From assembly GCA_930982035.1 (NCBI GenBank), contig CAKNJL010000016.1, positions 1 to 34,731 on the forward strand: DNA of 34,731 bases, given 5' to 3'. Shown here one piece after another: positions 7,529 through 15,678 of this stretch. Under the pieces are notes generated by a model, which worked only from the letters and a program-made list of their open reading frames with translations, did not search any database and was not told where the DNA came from. The position numbers were made by a program, and so were the translations under genes. This stretch comes from an uncultured Clostridium sp. Lineage in GTDB: Bacteria; Bacillota; Clostridia; TANB77; CAG-508. Positions within the stretch are counted from its first letter, which is position 1; each line of letters starts with the position of its first letter.

Positions 7529-8581
7529 ATGAAAGAAAAGGTATTATTAGGGATGAGTGGAGGAGTAGATAGCTCTGTATCTGCCATTTTATTACAAAAA
7601 GCAGGATATGAAGTAATCGGATGTACAATGAATCTATTAGATGAACCAAATGAACAATCAATAAATGATGCAAAAAATGTATGTAAAAAATTAGGTATAG
7701 AGCATTATGTATTTGATTGCAGAAATGAATTTAGATGTCAAGTAATAGATAAATTTATAAAAGAATATGAAAATGCAAAAACACCAAATCCTTGTGTAGA
7801 ATGTAACAAATATTTAAAATTTGGAGTTTTCTATGAAAAAGCAAAAGGATTAGGATGCAAATATATAGCAACAGGACATTATGCCAAAAAAGAATATTCT
7901 GAAAAATATCAACAATATGTTTTAAGAAAATCTAATGAAGAGAAAAAAGACCAGACATATTTTTTATATACTATTCCTAGAGAAAAAATTGAATACATAA
8001 TATTTCCTTTACAAGACAATATAAGCAAGGAAAATACAAGGTTGTTAGCAGAAGAATATGGCTTAGAAATTGCAAATAAAAAAGATAGTCAAGAAATATG
8101 TTTTATAAAAGATGATGATTATCAAAAATTTTTAAAAGAAAATATGAAAAAGCAACCTCAAAAAGGAAAAATCATTTTAACAACAAGTGAAGTTTTAGGA
8201 ATGCATAATGGATTAATTAATTATACAATAGGTCAAAGAAAAGGTTTAGGAATATCATATAAAGAGCCTTTATATGTAATAAAATTAGACATTGATAAAA
8301 ATCAAGTAATTGTTGGGACAGAAAAAGAATTATATAATAATGAATTAGAAGCTATTAACTTAAATTGGATTATTGATGTAGAAAATAGATTAGAAGAAGG
8401 GATAGAATGTTTTGCAAAAATTAGATATAGAGCAAAAGAGGCAAGGGCAAAAGTAATTAGCAAAAATAATAAAATAAAAGTTATATTTCAGGAACCACAA
8501 AGAGCAATAACACCAGGGCAGTCTGTTGTATTTTATGATGAAGAAGGAATCGTTTTAGGCGGAGGAAAAATAAAAGAGTAA
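7529..8581 (+). CDS. mnmA: tRNA-specific 2-thiouridylase MnmA
   Basis: MnmA activates U34 of tRNA-Lys, -Glu and -Gln with ATP and transfers persulfide sulfur to make 2-thiouridine. The PP-loop GMSGGVDSS is at residues 8-16. The two catalytic cysteine regions are PNPCVECNK and SQEICFI, with GHYAKK between them, and the C-terminal beta-barrel contains YTIGQRKGLG. The length of 350 aa is normal. The open frame begins at 7472, but AGAGAGGA at 7511-7518 and the family start both support ATG 7529 (MKEKVLLGMS). No cysteine desulfurase gene is adjacent, so its sulfur donor must be encoded elsewhere. Confidence 0.96.
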   Translation: MKEKVLLGMSGGVDSSVSAILLQKAGYEVIGCTMNLLDEPNEQSINDAKNVCKKLGIEHYVFDCRNEFRCQVIDKFIKEYENAKTPNPCVECNKYLKFGVFYEKAKGLGCKYIATGHYAKKEYSEKYQQYVLRKSNEEKKDQTYFLYTIPREKIEYIIFPLQDNISKENTRLLAEEYGLEIANKKDSQEICFIKDDDYQKFLKENMKKQPQKGKIILTTSEVLGMHNGLINYTIGQRKGLGISYKEPLYVIKLDIDKNQVIVGTEKELYNNELEAINLNWIIDVENRLEEGIECFAKIRYRAKEARAKVISKNNKIKVIFQEPQRAITPGQSVVFYDEEGIVLGGGKIKE

Positions 8582-8590
8582 TATAAAAAT

Positions 8591-8628
8591 AAATGATAGT
8601 GCTAATCTTTGATTTGACACTATCATTT
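8591..8628. terminator. Bidirectional terminator between mnmA and the GT51 gene
   Basis: AAATGATAGTG (8591-8601) and CACTATCATTT (8618-8628) form a perfect 11-bp stem. It includes the stop codon of the minus-strand gene and serves two converging genes. Confidence 0.8.
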
Positions 8629-9318
8629 GCTATTTATGATTTCGTTAGCTTGGTCTTGTGTAATGTATTCATTTTCTACCATGGTTTTTAAAACATGAGC
8701 TTGTCGCTCTTTGGCTAAATCTGGATTTATGGTTGGAGCATATACAGAAGGTGCATTAGGAATTCCAGCTAGCATTGAAGCTTCATCTAAATTTAAATCT
8801 TTGGGTTCTTTGCCATAATATCCCATACTTGCATCATAAATCCCATAATATCCATCTCCAAAATAAGCACTATTTACATATAACGCAAAAATTTCATCCT
8901 TTGAAAAATTTTTTTCTATATCAAATGCAGCAAATAATTCACCCAATTTTCTAGTCAAAGTTTCTTCTTGAGAAAATACTAAATTTTTAGCAACTTGTTG
9001 AGTTATTGTACTACCACCTTCTCTAAGTTCACCAGTTCTAAAATTAGTCCAAAGAGCTCTTGCAATTCCAATAAAATCAACAGGACCGTGGTCATAATAT
9101 CTTCTATCTTCAACAGAAATAACTGCATTAATATAATCTTTAGGCAAGTCATTAAATGGGACATAATGCTCATCATCTGTTACTTTAGCTGTTCTAGTTA
9201 AAAGAGGTTCTTCATCTAAAGCTTTTGAATATGTAACAAATCCGATAGTTCCTAAAATGATAATTGCTATTAAAATTAATACAAAAATAATTAATAAAAG
9301 TTTTCTAAATAATTTCAT
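8623..9318 (-). CDS. Monofunctional peptidoglycan glycosyltransferase (GT51)
   Basis: This 231-aa membrane enzyme polymerises lipid II into glycan strands. One N-terminal membrane anchor (about residues 8-30) is followed by the GT51 motifs in order: EDRRYYDH with catalytic E70 (70-77), GGSTITQQ (101-108), RKLGELFAAFDIE (123-135) and EIFALYVNSAYFGDGYYGI (142-160). There is no transpeptidase domain, so it is the MtgA/SgtB type rather than a full class A PBP. A GTG at 9324 is in frame, but AGAGG five bases before the ATG at 9318 supports the ATG. It is transcribed alone from the minus strand, converging with mnmA. Confidence 0.92.
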   Translation of the reverse strand: MKLFRKLLLIIFVLILIAIIILGTIGFVTYSKALDEEPLLTRTAKVTDDEHYVPFNDLPKDYINAVISVEDRRYYDHGPVDFIGIARALWTNFRTGELREGGSTITQQVAKNLVFSQEETLTRKLGELFAAFDIEKNFSKDEIFALYVNSAYFGDGYYGIYDASMGYYGKEPKDLNLDEASMLAGIPNAPSVYAPTINPDLAKERQAHVLKTMVENEYITQDQANEIINSK

Positions 9319-9341
9319 AAACACCTCTATAATTTTTTTCT

Positions 9342-9370
9342 ATTATATATCAATAAATGTGTTTTTACAA
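9342..9370 (-). promoter_or_regulatory. Promoter of the GT51 gene
   Basis: On the minus strand, TTGTAA (9370-9365), 17 bp, TATAAT (9347-9342). Confidence 0.7.
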
Positions 9371-9490
9371 TAATAAAAAAGTTAAGATTTTATGAAGAAA
9401 TAAAAGAATGTTAAAATTTAGAGATGGTGAATTGTAATTAATAAAATTTAAGCATGGTAAAGTATGTTAAAAATATTAGAAAAAATGAGA

Positions 9491-9523
9491 AAATTTCTTA
9501 GAGTGAGATACTCTAAGAAATTT
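9491..9523 (+). terminator. Orphan terminator hairpin
   Basis: AAATTTCTTAGAGT (9491-9504) and ACTCTAAGAAATTT (9510-9523) form a perfect 14-bp stem with a 5-nt loop and a following T tract. No plus-strand gene lies directly upstream, so it may end an unseen small transcript. A copy of its inner 16 nt (9504-9519) is inverted at 9687-9702. Confidence 0.65.
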
Positions 9524-10008
9524 TTTTCTACTCAGATTTTATCAATAAAATATATTAAAGTCAACAAAAAATAAAAAATTTAAGCACAAATTTTCTCGAA
9601 TAATTCTATTAAAAATTAATAAGTAAAGAATCTAAAATTACTAGAAAAATATGGAGTTTTTAGTGGTTTTATTTTTTTATTATTTTTCTTAGAGTATCTC
9701 AATTAAGGATATCGGAAATAGCATACTATAATATATTTACTTAATTCAACAAAACATATAAAATTAAATTAATCTGTTTTTGCAAATAGAAAAGAACATT
9801 GAAAAGAGAATATCATTATTAGAATAAAAAGGTAAATACTATTTGCAAGAGTAGAAAAATATTTGACATAAGTTTAGAATAGTAAACAAATAGTAGTTTA
9901 ATAAAATATAAAAATATAAATATATAAATATATAAATAATGATAAATACAGGGATAAAAAAAGTAAAAGATAAAAAATAAATGAGAAAAACAAAAGAAAG
10001 GGAGAATA

Positions 10009-12042
10009 ATGTATATGATAAGATTTAATTTAAAAAGAAAAATAAAAAAGGCTAATAATGGTATAACTTTAATAGCGTTAGTGATTACTATAATTGTACT
10101 TTTGATTTTGGCAGGAGTAACAATAGCGACATTAACAGGAGATAACGGAACATTAACAAAATCCAATGATGCTAAAGAGCAAACAACAATAGCAGAAGAA
10201 GAGGAAGCAATAAGTTTAGCATATATGGCATGTAAAGCAAATGATTATACAAAAAATGTTAAATCAGATGAAATGCAAAAAGAATTAGAAAAAAATCAAT
10301 ATGAGGTACAAGTAACTTCAAGTGGTGATGACTTAATAGTATTATTTAAAAATACAAAACATAGATATAAAGTAAATCAAAAAGGAGAAATAAACCAGAT
10401 AACAGATTTAAATCCAGAAGAAAAAAGTAAAATAATAGATATGTTAGATATAAATATTGCATCAACAGCAGGAGGAGATGTTGTTTATATTGATACTAAT
10501 ATTGATACGGGAGAATATTCAATACTAAATACAGAAAATAGAAATATTATAACAGAGAATGGAGTAAAAAAAGCTATTGAGGGGTATTGTTTTATAGATA
10601 ATGAAGGAAAACTATATACATGGGGAGAAAATGATGATGGAGTCTTAGGAGATGGCTCAACGGAAAGGTATAGGTATATACCAGTATGTATAAGTGATTT
10701 AGATAATGATTTAAAAGGTAAAAATATAGTAAATATATATAAATATAATGGGATAATAATAGCAAAAGATGATAAAGGAAAATTATATACATGGGGAGAA
10801 AATGATGGCGGAGTCTTAGGAGATGGGATAACAGAAGTAAGTTATGATAAGTATAGAAATGTACCAGTATGTATAAGTGATTTAGATAATGATTTAAAGG
10901 GGAAAAATATAGTAGATGTATATATAGATGGTTACACAGTAATAGCAAAAGATAATGAAGGAAAACTATATACATGGGGAAACAATGAAGATGGAGTATT
11001 AGGAGATGGAATAACAGAAGTAGATTATGATAAGTATAGAAATGTACCAGTATGTATAAGTGATTTAGATAATGATTTAAAAGGTAAAAGTATAGTAGAT
11101 ATATATATGTGTTATGATAGAGTAATAGCGAAAGATAGTGAAGGAAAGCTATATACATGGGGAAACAACGAATATGGAGTCTTAGGAGATGGAACAACAG
11201 AAGTAGGTTATGATAAATATAGAAATGTACCAGTATGCATAAGTAATTTGGATAATGATTTAAAAAATAAAAATATAGTAGATGTATATAATAACGAGGA
11301 TAGTTACACAATAATAGCAAAAGATAGTGAAGGAAAGCTATATACATGGGGAAAGAACAATAATGGACAATTAGGAGATGGGTCAACAGAAAGATATAGA
11401 TATATACCAGTATGTATAAGTGATTTAGATAATGATTTAAAAGGTAAAAATATAGTAGAGGTATATAATGATTATAGTACAGTAATAGTAAAAGATAGTG
11501 AAGGAAAGTTATATACATGGGGAAAGAATGAATATGGAGAACTAGGAGATGGGACAACAGAAGTAGGTTTTGATAAATATAGAAATGTACCAGTATGTAT
11601 AAGTGACTTAAATAATGATTTAAAAGATAAAGATATAGTAGAGATATATAAGTATGGCAGTACATTAATAGCAAAAGATAGTGAAGGAAAGTTGTATACA
11701 TGGGGAAGTAATGAATATGGAATATTAGGAGAGGAGATAACAGAAGAATATATAAATGTACCAATATGTATAAGTAATTTAGATAATGATTTAAAAGGTA
11801 AAAATATAGTAGGTGTATATAGTGAGATAGTGATGGATAGTGAAGGAAAAATATATACATTAGGAAGAATGTACAATGGAGAAATAGAGAAACCAACTTG
11901 TATAAGTGATGATAAAAATAGTGTATTTTTTAATAAAAGAATAAGTAGAGTTAAAAGAATAATTATATCAAACATTACAATTGTGATATGTTTTAGTGAT
12001 GATGGAGAGATAATATATCAATATATAGTAAATCCTACTTAG
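10009..12042 (+). CDS. Surface protein: prepilin-like helix plus RCC1 beta-propeller
   Basis: This 677-aa protein begins with a short basic segment (RKIKKANNG), then a long hydrophobic helix GITLIALVITIIVLLILAG (residues 18-36) and TIATLTGDNG. This is the prepilin/pseudopilin-like layout with a probable processing site after G18. A helical linker follows to about residue 110. From about residue 195 there are eight RCC1-type repeats of about 60 aa with the signature GKLYTWGxNxxGxLGDG, the last one degenerate (GKIYTLGRMYNGEI). RCC1 repeats fold into a seven-bladed propeller that usually binds protein. The location is probably extracellular, held by the helix. The GGGAG ribosome binding site could serve ATG 10009 or ATG 10015. 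No pilus assembly genes are nearby. Confidence 0.85.
   Translation: MYMIRFNLKRKIKKANNGITLIALVITIIVLLILAGVTIATLTGDNGTLTKSNDAKEQTTIAEEEEAISLAYMACKANDYTKNVKSDEMQKELEKNQYEVQVTSSGDDLIVLFKNTKHRYKVNQKGEINQITDLNPEEKSKIIDMLDINIASTAGGDVVYIDTNIDTGEYSILNTENRNIITENGVKKAIEGYCFIDNEGKLYTWGENDDGVLGDGSTERYRYIPVCISDLDNDLKGKNIVNIYKYNGIIIAKDDKGKLYTWGENDGGVLGDGITEVSYDKYRNVPVCISDLDNDLKGKNIVDVYIDGYTVIAKDNEGKLYTWGNNEDGVLGDGITEVDYDKYRNVPVCISDLDNDLKGKSIVDIYMCYDRVIAKDSEGKLYTWGNNEYGVLGDGTTEVGYDKYRNVPVCISNLDNDLKNKNIVDVYNNEDSYTIIAKDSEGKLYTWGKNNNGQLGDGSTERYRYIPVCISDLDNDLKGKNIVEVYNDYSTVIVKDSEGKLYTWGKNEYGELGDGTTEVGFDKYRNVPVCISDLNNDLKDKDIVEIYKYGSTLIAKDSEGKLYTWGSNEYGILGEEITEEYINVPICISNLDNDLKGKNIVGVYSEIVMDSEGKIYTLGRMYNGEIEKPTCISDDKNSVFFNKRISRVKRIIISNITIVICFSDDGEIIYQYIVNPT
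10600..11880 (+). repeat. Tandem ~180-bp repeats inside the RCC1 gene
   Basis: Eight coding repeats with a period of about 175-190 bp recur at roughly 10606, 10780, 10961, 11145, 11332, 11503, 11688 and 11845. They are strongly similar at DNA level (the phrases GGAAAACTATATACATGGGG and CCAGTATGTATAAGTGATTT recur almost unchanged), so copy number could change by recombination. Confidence 0.85.
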
Positions 12043-12079
12043 TCGAATAGATAATATGCTGTAAAAAATAAATTTATAG

Positions 12080-12226
12080 TTTGTGTTACATTTTATAATA
12101 GATTACAATATGACAAGTTCAGTATTAACAGGTTCTGCATTAGATAGAACACTGTACTGGTTGTATGAAACAGGAGAAAGAAATAGAAAAAATAACTTTA
12201 ACAGATTTATAAAAAAGAAAATATAG
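12080..12226 (+). pseudogene. Remnant of a clostridial surface-protein gene
   Basis: The open frame after the TAG at 12077-12079 runs to a TAG at 12224-12226. From an ATG at 12110 it encodes 38 aa containing SSVLTGSALDRTLYWLYETG. This resembles a segment found in longer clostridial surface or pilin-like proteins of the type xxDRTLxWLxETG. No ribosome binding site is visible and the rest of the protein is missing. It lies just after the RCC1 gene and may be what is left of a neighbouring surface gene. The identification is from memory of the motif only. Confidence 0.4.
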
Positions 12227-12311
12227 CAGTATATGTAGTAACAAAAAAGGACAGAAACATGTATAATCAAAAAAGTAAAGAATAACAATTGATATAAATA
12301 AGATTAAAAAC

Positions 12312-12340
12312 TTTACAAAAATTTCCTCATATGATAAAAT
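12312..12340 (+). promoter_or_regulatory. Promoter of dapF-dapL
   Basis: TTTACA (12312-12317), 17 bp, TAAAAT (12335-12340). Apart from this promoter, the remnant at 12080 and the leader hairpin, I see nothing else in the 12043-12402 gap. Confidence 0.7.
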
Positions 12341-12343
12341 AAC

Positions 12344-12375
12344 AACCAATGAGATATAAATATATTTCATTGGTT
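12344..12375 (+). promoter_or_regulatory. Stem-loop at the 5' end of the dapF transcript
   Basis: AACCAATGA (12344-12352) and TCATTGGTT (12367-12375) form a perfect 9-bp stem with a 14-nt loop. It starts at about the predicted transcription start and ends 28 bases before the ATG. It does not look like a lysine riboswitch, which is much larger. Confidence 0.6.
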
Positions 12376-12402
12376 ATTAATACCTAAAAGAGGTGAAAGA
12401 AA

Positions 12403-13248
12403 ATGATAAAATTTACAAAAATGCATGGGCTAGGGAATGATTATGTCTATATGGATGCAATCCACCAACATATAGAAAATGAATCAACCCTAGCTCAATT
12501 TGTCAGTAACAGAAATTTTGGAATAGGATCAGATGGACTAATCCTAATATGTAAAAGTGAAAAAGCAGACTTCAAAATGAGAATGTTTAACTCAGACGGA
12601 AGTGAAGCAGAAATGTGTGGAAATGGAATCAGATGTGTAGGAAAATTTGTATATGACAAAGGCCTTACACAAAAAACAGAAATTACCATAGAAACTCTAG
12701 CAGGAATAAAGACCTTACAATTAAATGTAAAAGAAGGAAAAGTAGAAACTGTAAAAGTAGATATGGGAGAACCAATATTAGAACCTAATGAAATACCAGT
12801 AATTTCAGAAGAAAAGCCAGTAAAAAATCTAAAGTTAAAAGCAGAAGATAAAGAATTTGTATTTACATGTGTATCAATGGGAAATCCACATGCAATTACA
12901 ATAGTAGAAAATACAAAAGAATTTGATGTAGAAAAATATGGAAAAGTATTAGAAGTTGATAAAGCTTTTCCAAATAAAACAAATGTAGAATTTATTGAAA
13001 TTGTGGATAAGAACAATATAAAAATGAGAGTATGGGAAAGAGGAGCAGGAGAAACACTAGCCTGTGGAACAGGTGCATGTGCATCAGTTGTAGCATGTGT
13101 ATTAAATAATTTGACCGAAAGAAACGTAAATGTAGAATTATTAGGTGGAAAATTAGAAATAGAATGGAATAAAAATGATAATCATATATATATGACAGGA
13201 CCAGCAGTGACAGTTTTTGAAGGAGAATTGATAGAAGATTTAAAGTAA
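12403..13248 (+). CDS. dapF: Diaminopimelate epimerase
   Basis: DapF converts LL-diaminopimelate to meso-diaminopimelate, the precursor of lysine and of the peptidoglycan cross-link. It works by two-cysteine, cofactor-free epimerisation. Both catalytic cysteines are present: C72 in [10 protein letters not shown] and C221 in [10 protein letters not shown]. The N-terminal [12 protein letters not shown] and the following NxGIGSDG are typical. The length of 281 aa is normal. GAGGTG precedes the ATG. dapL follows 58 bp later on the same strand, so the two consecutive pathway enzymes are probably co-transcribed. Confidence 0.97.
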   Translation: MIKFTKMHGLGNDYVYMDAIHQHIENESTLAQFVSNRNFGIGSDGLILICKSEKADFKMRMFNSDGSEAEMCGNGIRCVGKFVYDKGLTQKTEITIETLAGIKTLQLNVKEGKVETVKVDMGEPILEPNEIPVISEEKPVKNLKLKAEDKEFVFTCVSMGNPHAITIVENTKEFDVEKYGKVLEVDKAFPNKTNVEFIEIVDKNNIKMRVWERGAGETLACGTGACASVVACVLNNLTERNVNVELLGGKLEIEWNKNDNHIYMTGPAVTVFEGELIEDLK

Positions 13249-13306
13249 TATGTAGTTGACTAACTATAACCAATAATTATAAATAAAAAAGAGAGGAATG
13301 ATATTA

Positions 13307-14542
13307 ATGAGTTATATAAATGAAAACTTTTTAAATATGCAAGATAGCTATTTATTTTCAACAATAGCAAAAAAGGTAGCAGAATATACCAAAAATCATC
13401 CAGAAAAGGAAGTTATAAAATTAGGAATAGGAGATGTAACAAAACCAATAGTTCCAGCATGTATAAAAGCAATGCACAAAGCAGTTGACGAAATAGGAAC
13501 TGAAGAAGGATTTAAAGGATATGGACCAGAACAAGGATATGAATTTTTAAGAAAAGCAATTGTAGAAAATGATTATAAAGCAAGAGGAGTTGATATATCA
13601 CCAGATGAAATTTTTGTATCAGATGGAGCAAAATGTGATTGTGGAAATATAGTAGACATATTTGCAGAGGATAATAAAGTAGCAATTACAGACCCAGTAT
13701 ATCCAGTATATTTAGATACAAATGTTATGTCAGGAAGAAGTGGAAAATACAATAAAGAAAAAGGTACATATGAAAATATTGTATATTTACCAGTAACAGC
13801 TGAAAATGACTTTAAACCAGAATTACCCAAAGAAAAAGTTGATATGATATATCTATGTTTTCCAAACAATCCAACAGGAACAGTATTAACAAAAGAAGAT
13901 TTAAAAGTTTGGGTAGATTATGCAAAAGAAAACAACAGTATTATATTATATGATTCTGCGTATGAAGCATTTATTGAAGAGGAAAATGTCCCACATAGTA
14001 TCTATGAAGTGGAATGTGCAAAAGATGTAGCGATAGAATTTAAAAGCTATTCAAAAACAGCAGGATTTACAGGTGTAAGATGTGCATATGTTGTAGTTCC
14101 AAAAAATTTAAAAGGATATACTAAAACAGGTGAAACAGTAGAGATAAATAAATTATGGAATAGAAGAACTTGTACAAAATTTAATGGAGTATCATATATT
14201 GTACAAAGAGGAGCAGAGGCAACATATACAGAAGAAGGAAAAAAGCAAATACAAGAAAATATAAATTATTATAAAGAAAATGCTAAAATTATAAAAAACG
14301 GATTAGAAGAATCAGGATTCACAGTTTATGGAGCTGTAAATTCACCATATATATGGTTAAAAGTACCAGATGGTATGACATCATGGGAGTTTTTTGATAA
14401 ATTATTAGAAGAAGTAAATATAGTAGGAACACCAGGAAGTGGATTTGGACCTCATGGGGAAGGATATTTTAGATTAACAGCTTTTGGAACAAGAGAAAAT
14501 ACTGTAAAAGCGATAGAAAGAATAAAAAAATGGAAAATTTAA
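13307..14542 (+). CDS. dapL: LL-diaminopimelate aminotransferase
   Basis: This PLP-dependent fold-type I aminotransferase makes LL-DAP directly from tetrahydrodipicolinate using glutamate, bypassing the acylated intermediates of the DapD/DapE route. Visible family features are [11 protein letters not shown] near the N-terminus, [15 protein letters not shown], the PLP region [22 protein letters not shown], the Schiff-base lysine in [12 protein letters not shown], and [16 protein letters not shown] near the end. The length of 411 aa is normal. The ATG at 13298 lies against the GAGAGGA ribosome binding site, so the ATG at 13307 ([12 protein letters not shown]) is preferred. It forms an operon with dapF and ends at a strong terminator. 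Confidence 0.96.
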   Translation: MSYINENFLNMQDSYLFSTIAKKVAEYTKNHPEKEVIKLGIGDVTKPIVPACIKAMHKAVDEIGTEEGFKGYGPEQGYEFLRKAIVENDYKARGVDISPDEIFVSDGAKCDCGNIVDIFAEDNKVAITDPVYPVYLDTNVMSGRSGKYNKEKGTYENIVYLPVTAENDFKPELPKEKVDMIYLCFPNNPTGTVLTKEDLKVWVDYAKENNSIILYDSAYEAFIEEENVPHSIYEVECAKDVAIEFKSYSKTAGFTGVRCAYVVVPKNLKGYTKTGETVEINKLWNRRTCTKFNGVSYIVQRGAEATYTEEGKKQIQENINYYKENAKIIKNGLEESGFTVYGAVNSPYIWLKVPDGMTSWEFFDKLLEEVNIVGTPGSGFGPHGEGYFRLTAFGTRENTVKAIERIKKWKI

Positions 14543-14591
14543 AAGGTTAATTTTTTAATTTATAGTAAATATAAGCCATAACATTTAATCA

Positions 14592-14637
14592 AAAATTTGG
14601 GAAGGATTCTACCATAGTAGCATCCTTCCCAAATTTT
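14592..14637 (+). terminator. Strong terminator of the dapF-dapL operon
   Basis: AAAATTTGGGAAGGAT (14592-14607) and its exact complement (14622-14637) form a 16-bp stem. An inner CTAC/GTAG pairing further extends it. Confidence 0.9.
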
Positions 14638-14650
14638 GATATTTTGACAA

Positions 14651-14679
14651 TTGAAAAATGCAAGAAAAAAATGTATAAT
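14651..14679 (+). promoter_or_regulatory. Promoter of the 266-aa gene
   Basis: TTGAAA (14651-14656), 17 bp, TATAAT (14674-14679). A TTGACA at 14644 is too far from the -10 (24 bp). The transcript would begin only a few bases before the GGGAGG at 14690-14695. Confidence 0.75.
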
Positions 14680-14710
14680 ATACAGGTTAGGGAGGAATGG
14701 TAAAACAATC

Positions 14711-15511
14711 ATGAATAAAGATAATTTGATAAATAAAATCATAAAAAATATAAAAGAACAAGAGAAGAACATAAATAAAGCAAATGAAATTGACAGAAAA
14801 CATTATAAAATGAAAATTAATATTCAAAAATTAATACAAATATCTAATAAGATGAAAGAGAAAAATATAGGAAAATTTGTGGATAAAAATCTTATCATAA
14901 CACATAATGGAAATCCATATATAACATATATTTTAGCAATTAAGGCAATTTGTAGTAATACAAACTTAGATATATGTGTAAATGAAACAATGTTGGGGAC
15001 AAATTTTGTAATTATAAAAATAATAAAAGAAGTATTAAAAGAATTAAAAATACAGATTCATCTTGAAGTATTAAGAAATTTAGATACAGAAGAATTAAAA
15101 AATATTACAAATTCAACTGGAAGTAAAACCGAAAATGACACAAATAAAAAAATCATTATTTTACAAGATAAATCAGAATACTCAAGATTACTAAAGGAGA
15201 AAATTCCAAATGTATATTATTATCCAATATATAATGTATGTCTATATATTGATAATGAGAAATTTGAAGAGATTAAACAATATATTATAAAATATTGTGA
15301 TGAAAACTTTATAGAAGTAGAAGTATATGATGCAGATGATATAGAAGATGCAGTAGAACAAATAGAAGCAGATAATGAGGGGGAATATGTACTAATTTTA
15401 ACAAAAGAAAAAGTAAATAAAATAAAAGAAAAAGCACAAATAGATATTAATATAAATACAAATATTTTAAGTGATTTAGAAGAAAGGTTAATAGAAAAAG
15501 AAATAAGATAG
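14711..15511 (+). CDS. Unrecognised protein, 266 aa
   Basis: I do not recognise this family. The protein is Lys/Ile/Asn-rich, without a signal peptide or membrane segment. The first 55 residues are a basic helical region. An alpha/beta region follows, including NLIITHNGNPYITYILAIKA and NVCLYIDNEKFEEIKQYIIK. The C-terminal third is acidic (VEVYDADDIEDAVEQIEADN). The order of segments faintly recalls the aldehyde dehydrogenase/ProA fold, but no catalytic Cys motif is present. That is speculation only. The ATG at 14711 is 15 bases after GGAGG, which is long. An ATG at 14697 opens a five-codon frame whose TGA overlaps this ATG. The next plus-strand gene is the 937-aa protein, beyond a palindrome. 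Confidence 0.6.
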   Translation: MNKDNLINKIIKNIKEQEKNINKANEIDRKHYKMKINIQKLIQISNKMKEKNIGKFVDKNLIITHNGNPYITYILAIKAICSNTNLDICVNETMLGTNFVIIKIIKEVLKELKIQIHLEVLRNLDTEELKNITNSTGSKTENDTNKKIIILQDKSEYSRLLKEKIPNVYYYPIYNVCLYIDNEKFEEIKQYIIKYCDENFIEVEVYDADDIEDAVEQIEADNEGEYVLILTKEKVNKIKEKAQIDININTNILSDLEERLIEKEIR

Positions 15512-15523
15512 AGGTGAAGTTTA

Positions 15524-15638
15524 AAAAATAATTACAATTTGGGCGTTGTCAAAGTTCATTTTAAACGCGGTTACGTACATAAAGTACGCGCCCTTGCCTT
15601 TAAAATAAATTTTTCCTAGCCCAAATTTAATTATTTTC
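15524..15638. repeat. ~115-bp imperfect palindrome
   Basis: The left arm contains AATTTGGGC...TTCATTTTAAA and TTACGTAC. The right arm contains GTACGCGCCC, TTTAAAATAAATTT and GCCCAAATTTAATTATT, which pair with the left over most of about 50 nt. The apex (TACGTACATAAAGTACGCG) is GC-richer than the surroundings. It lies between two unrecognised genes and is unrelated in sequence to the 44-bp repeat. It could be a REP/MITE-like element or a structured leader of the next gene. A 12-bp perfect palindrome (CAAACTAGTTTG, 15639-15650) follows. Confidence 0.65.
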
Positions 15639-15678
15639 CAAACTAGTTTGAGTTTCAAGAAAGGGAGGATAGAAAAAA

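Larger units (their letters stand above)
9325..10008. other. 684-bp AT-rich intergenic region
   Basis: There is no convincing gene here. It holds the minus-strand GT51 promoter, an orphan terminator hairpin (9491-9523), an inverted 16-bp copy of part of that hairpin at 9687-9702, and the leader of the RCC1 gene. A TTGACA at 9863-9868 has no good -10 at the right distance. A stretch of repeated ATATAAATA lies near 9908-9937. Confidence 0.6.

Noticed and set aside
9863..9891. TTGACA as the -35 of the RCC1 gene promoter
   Set aside because: No acceptable -10 lies 16-18 bp downstream, so the promoter of this gene remains unassigned.
10592..11896. Long open frame (434 codons) on the minus strand
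   Set aside because: It is the antisense of the RCC1 repeats. The translation is repetitive Leu/Tyr/His with no ribosome binding site.
14651..14710. N-terminal extension of the 266-aa protein from a TTG at 14651
   Set aside because: That TTG is the -35 element of the promoter, and the -10 and RBS lie inside the supposed extension.
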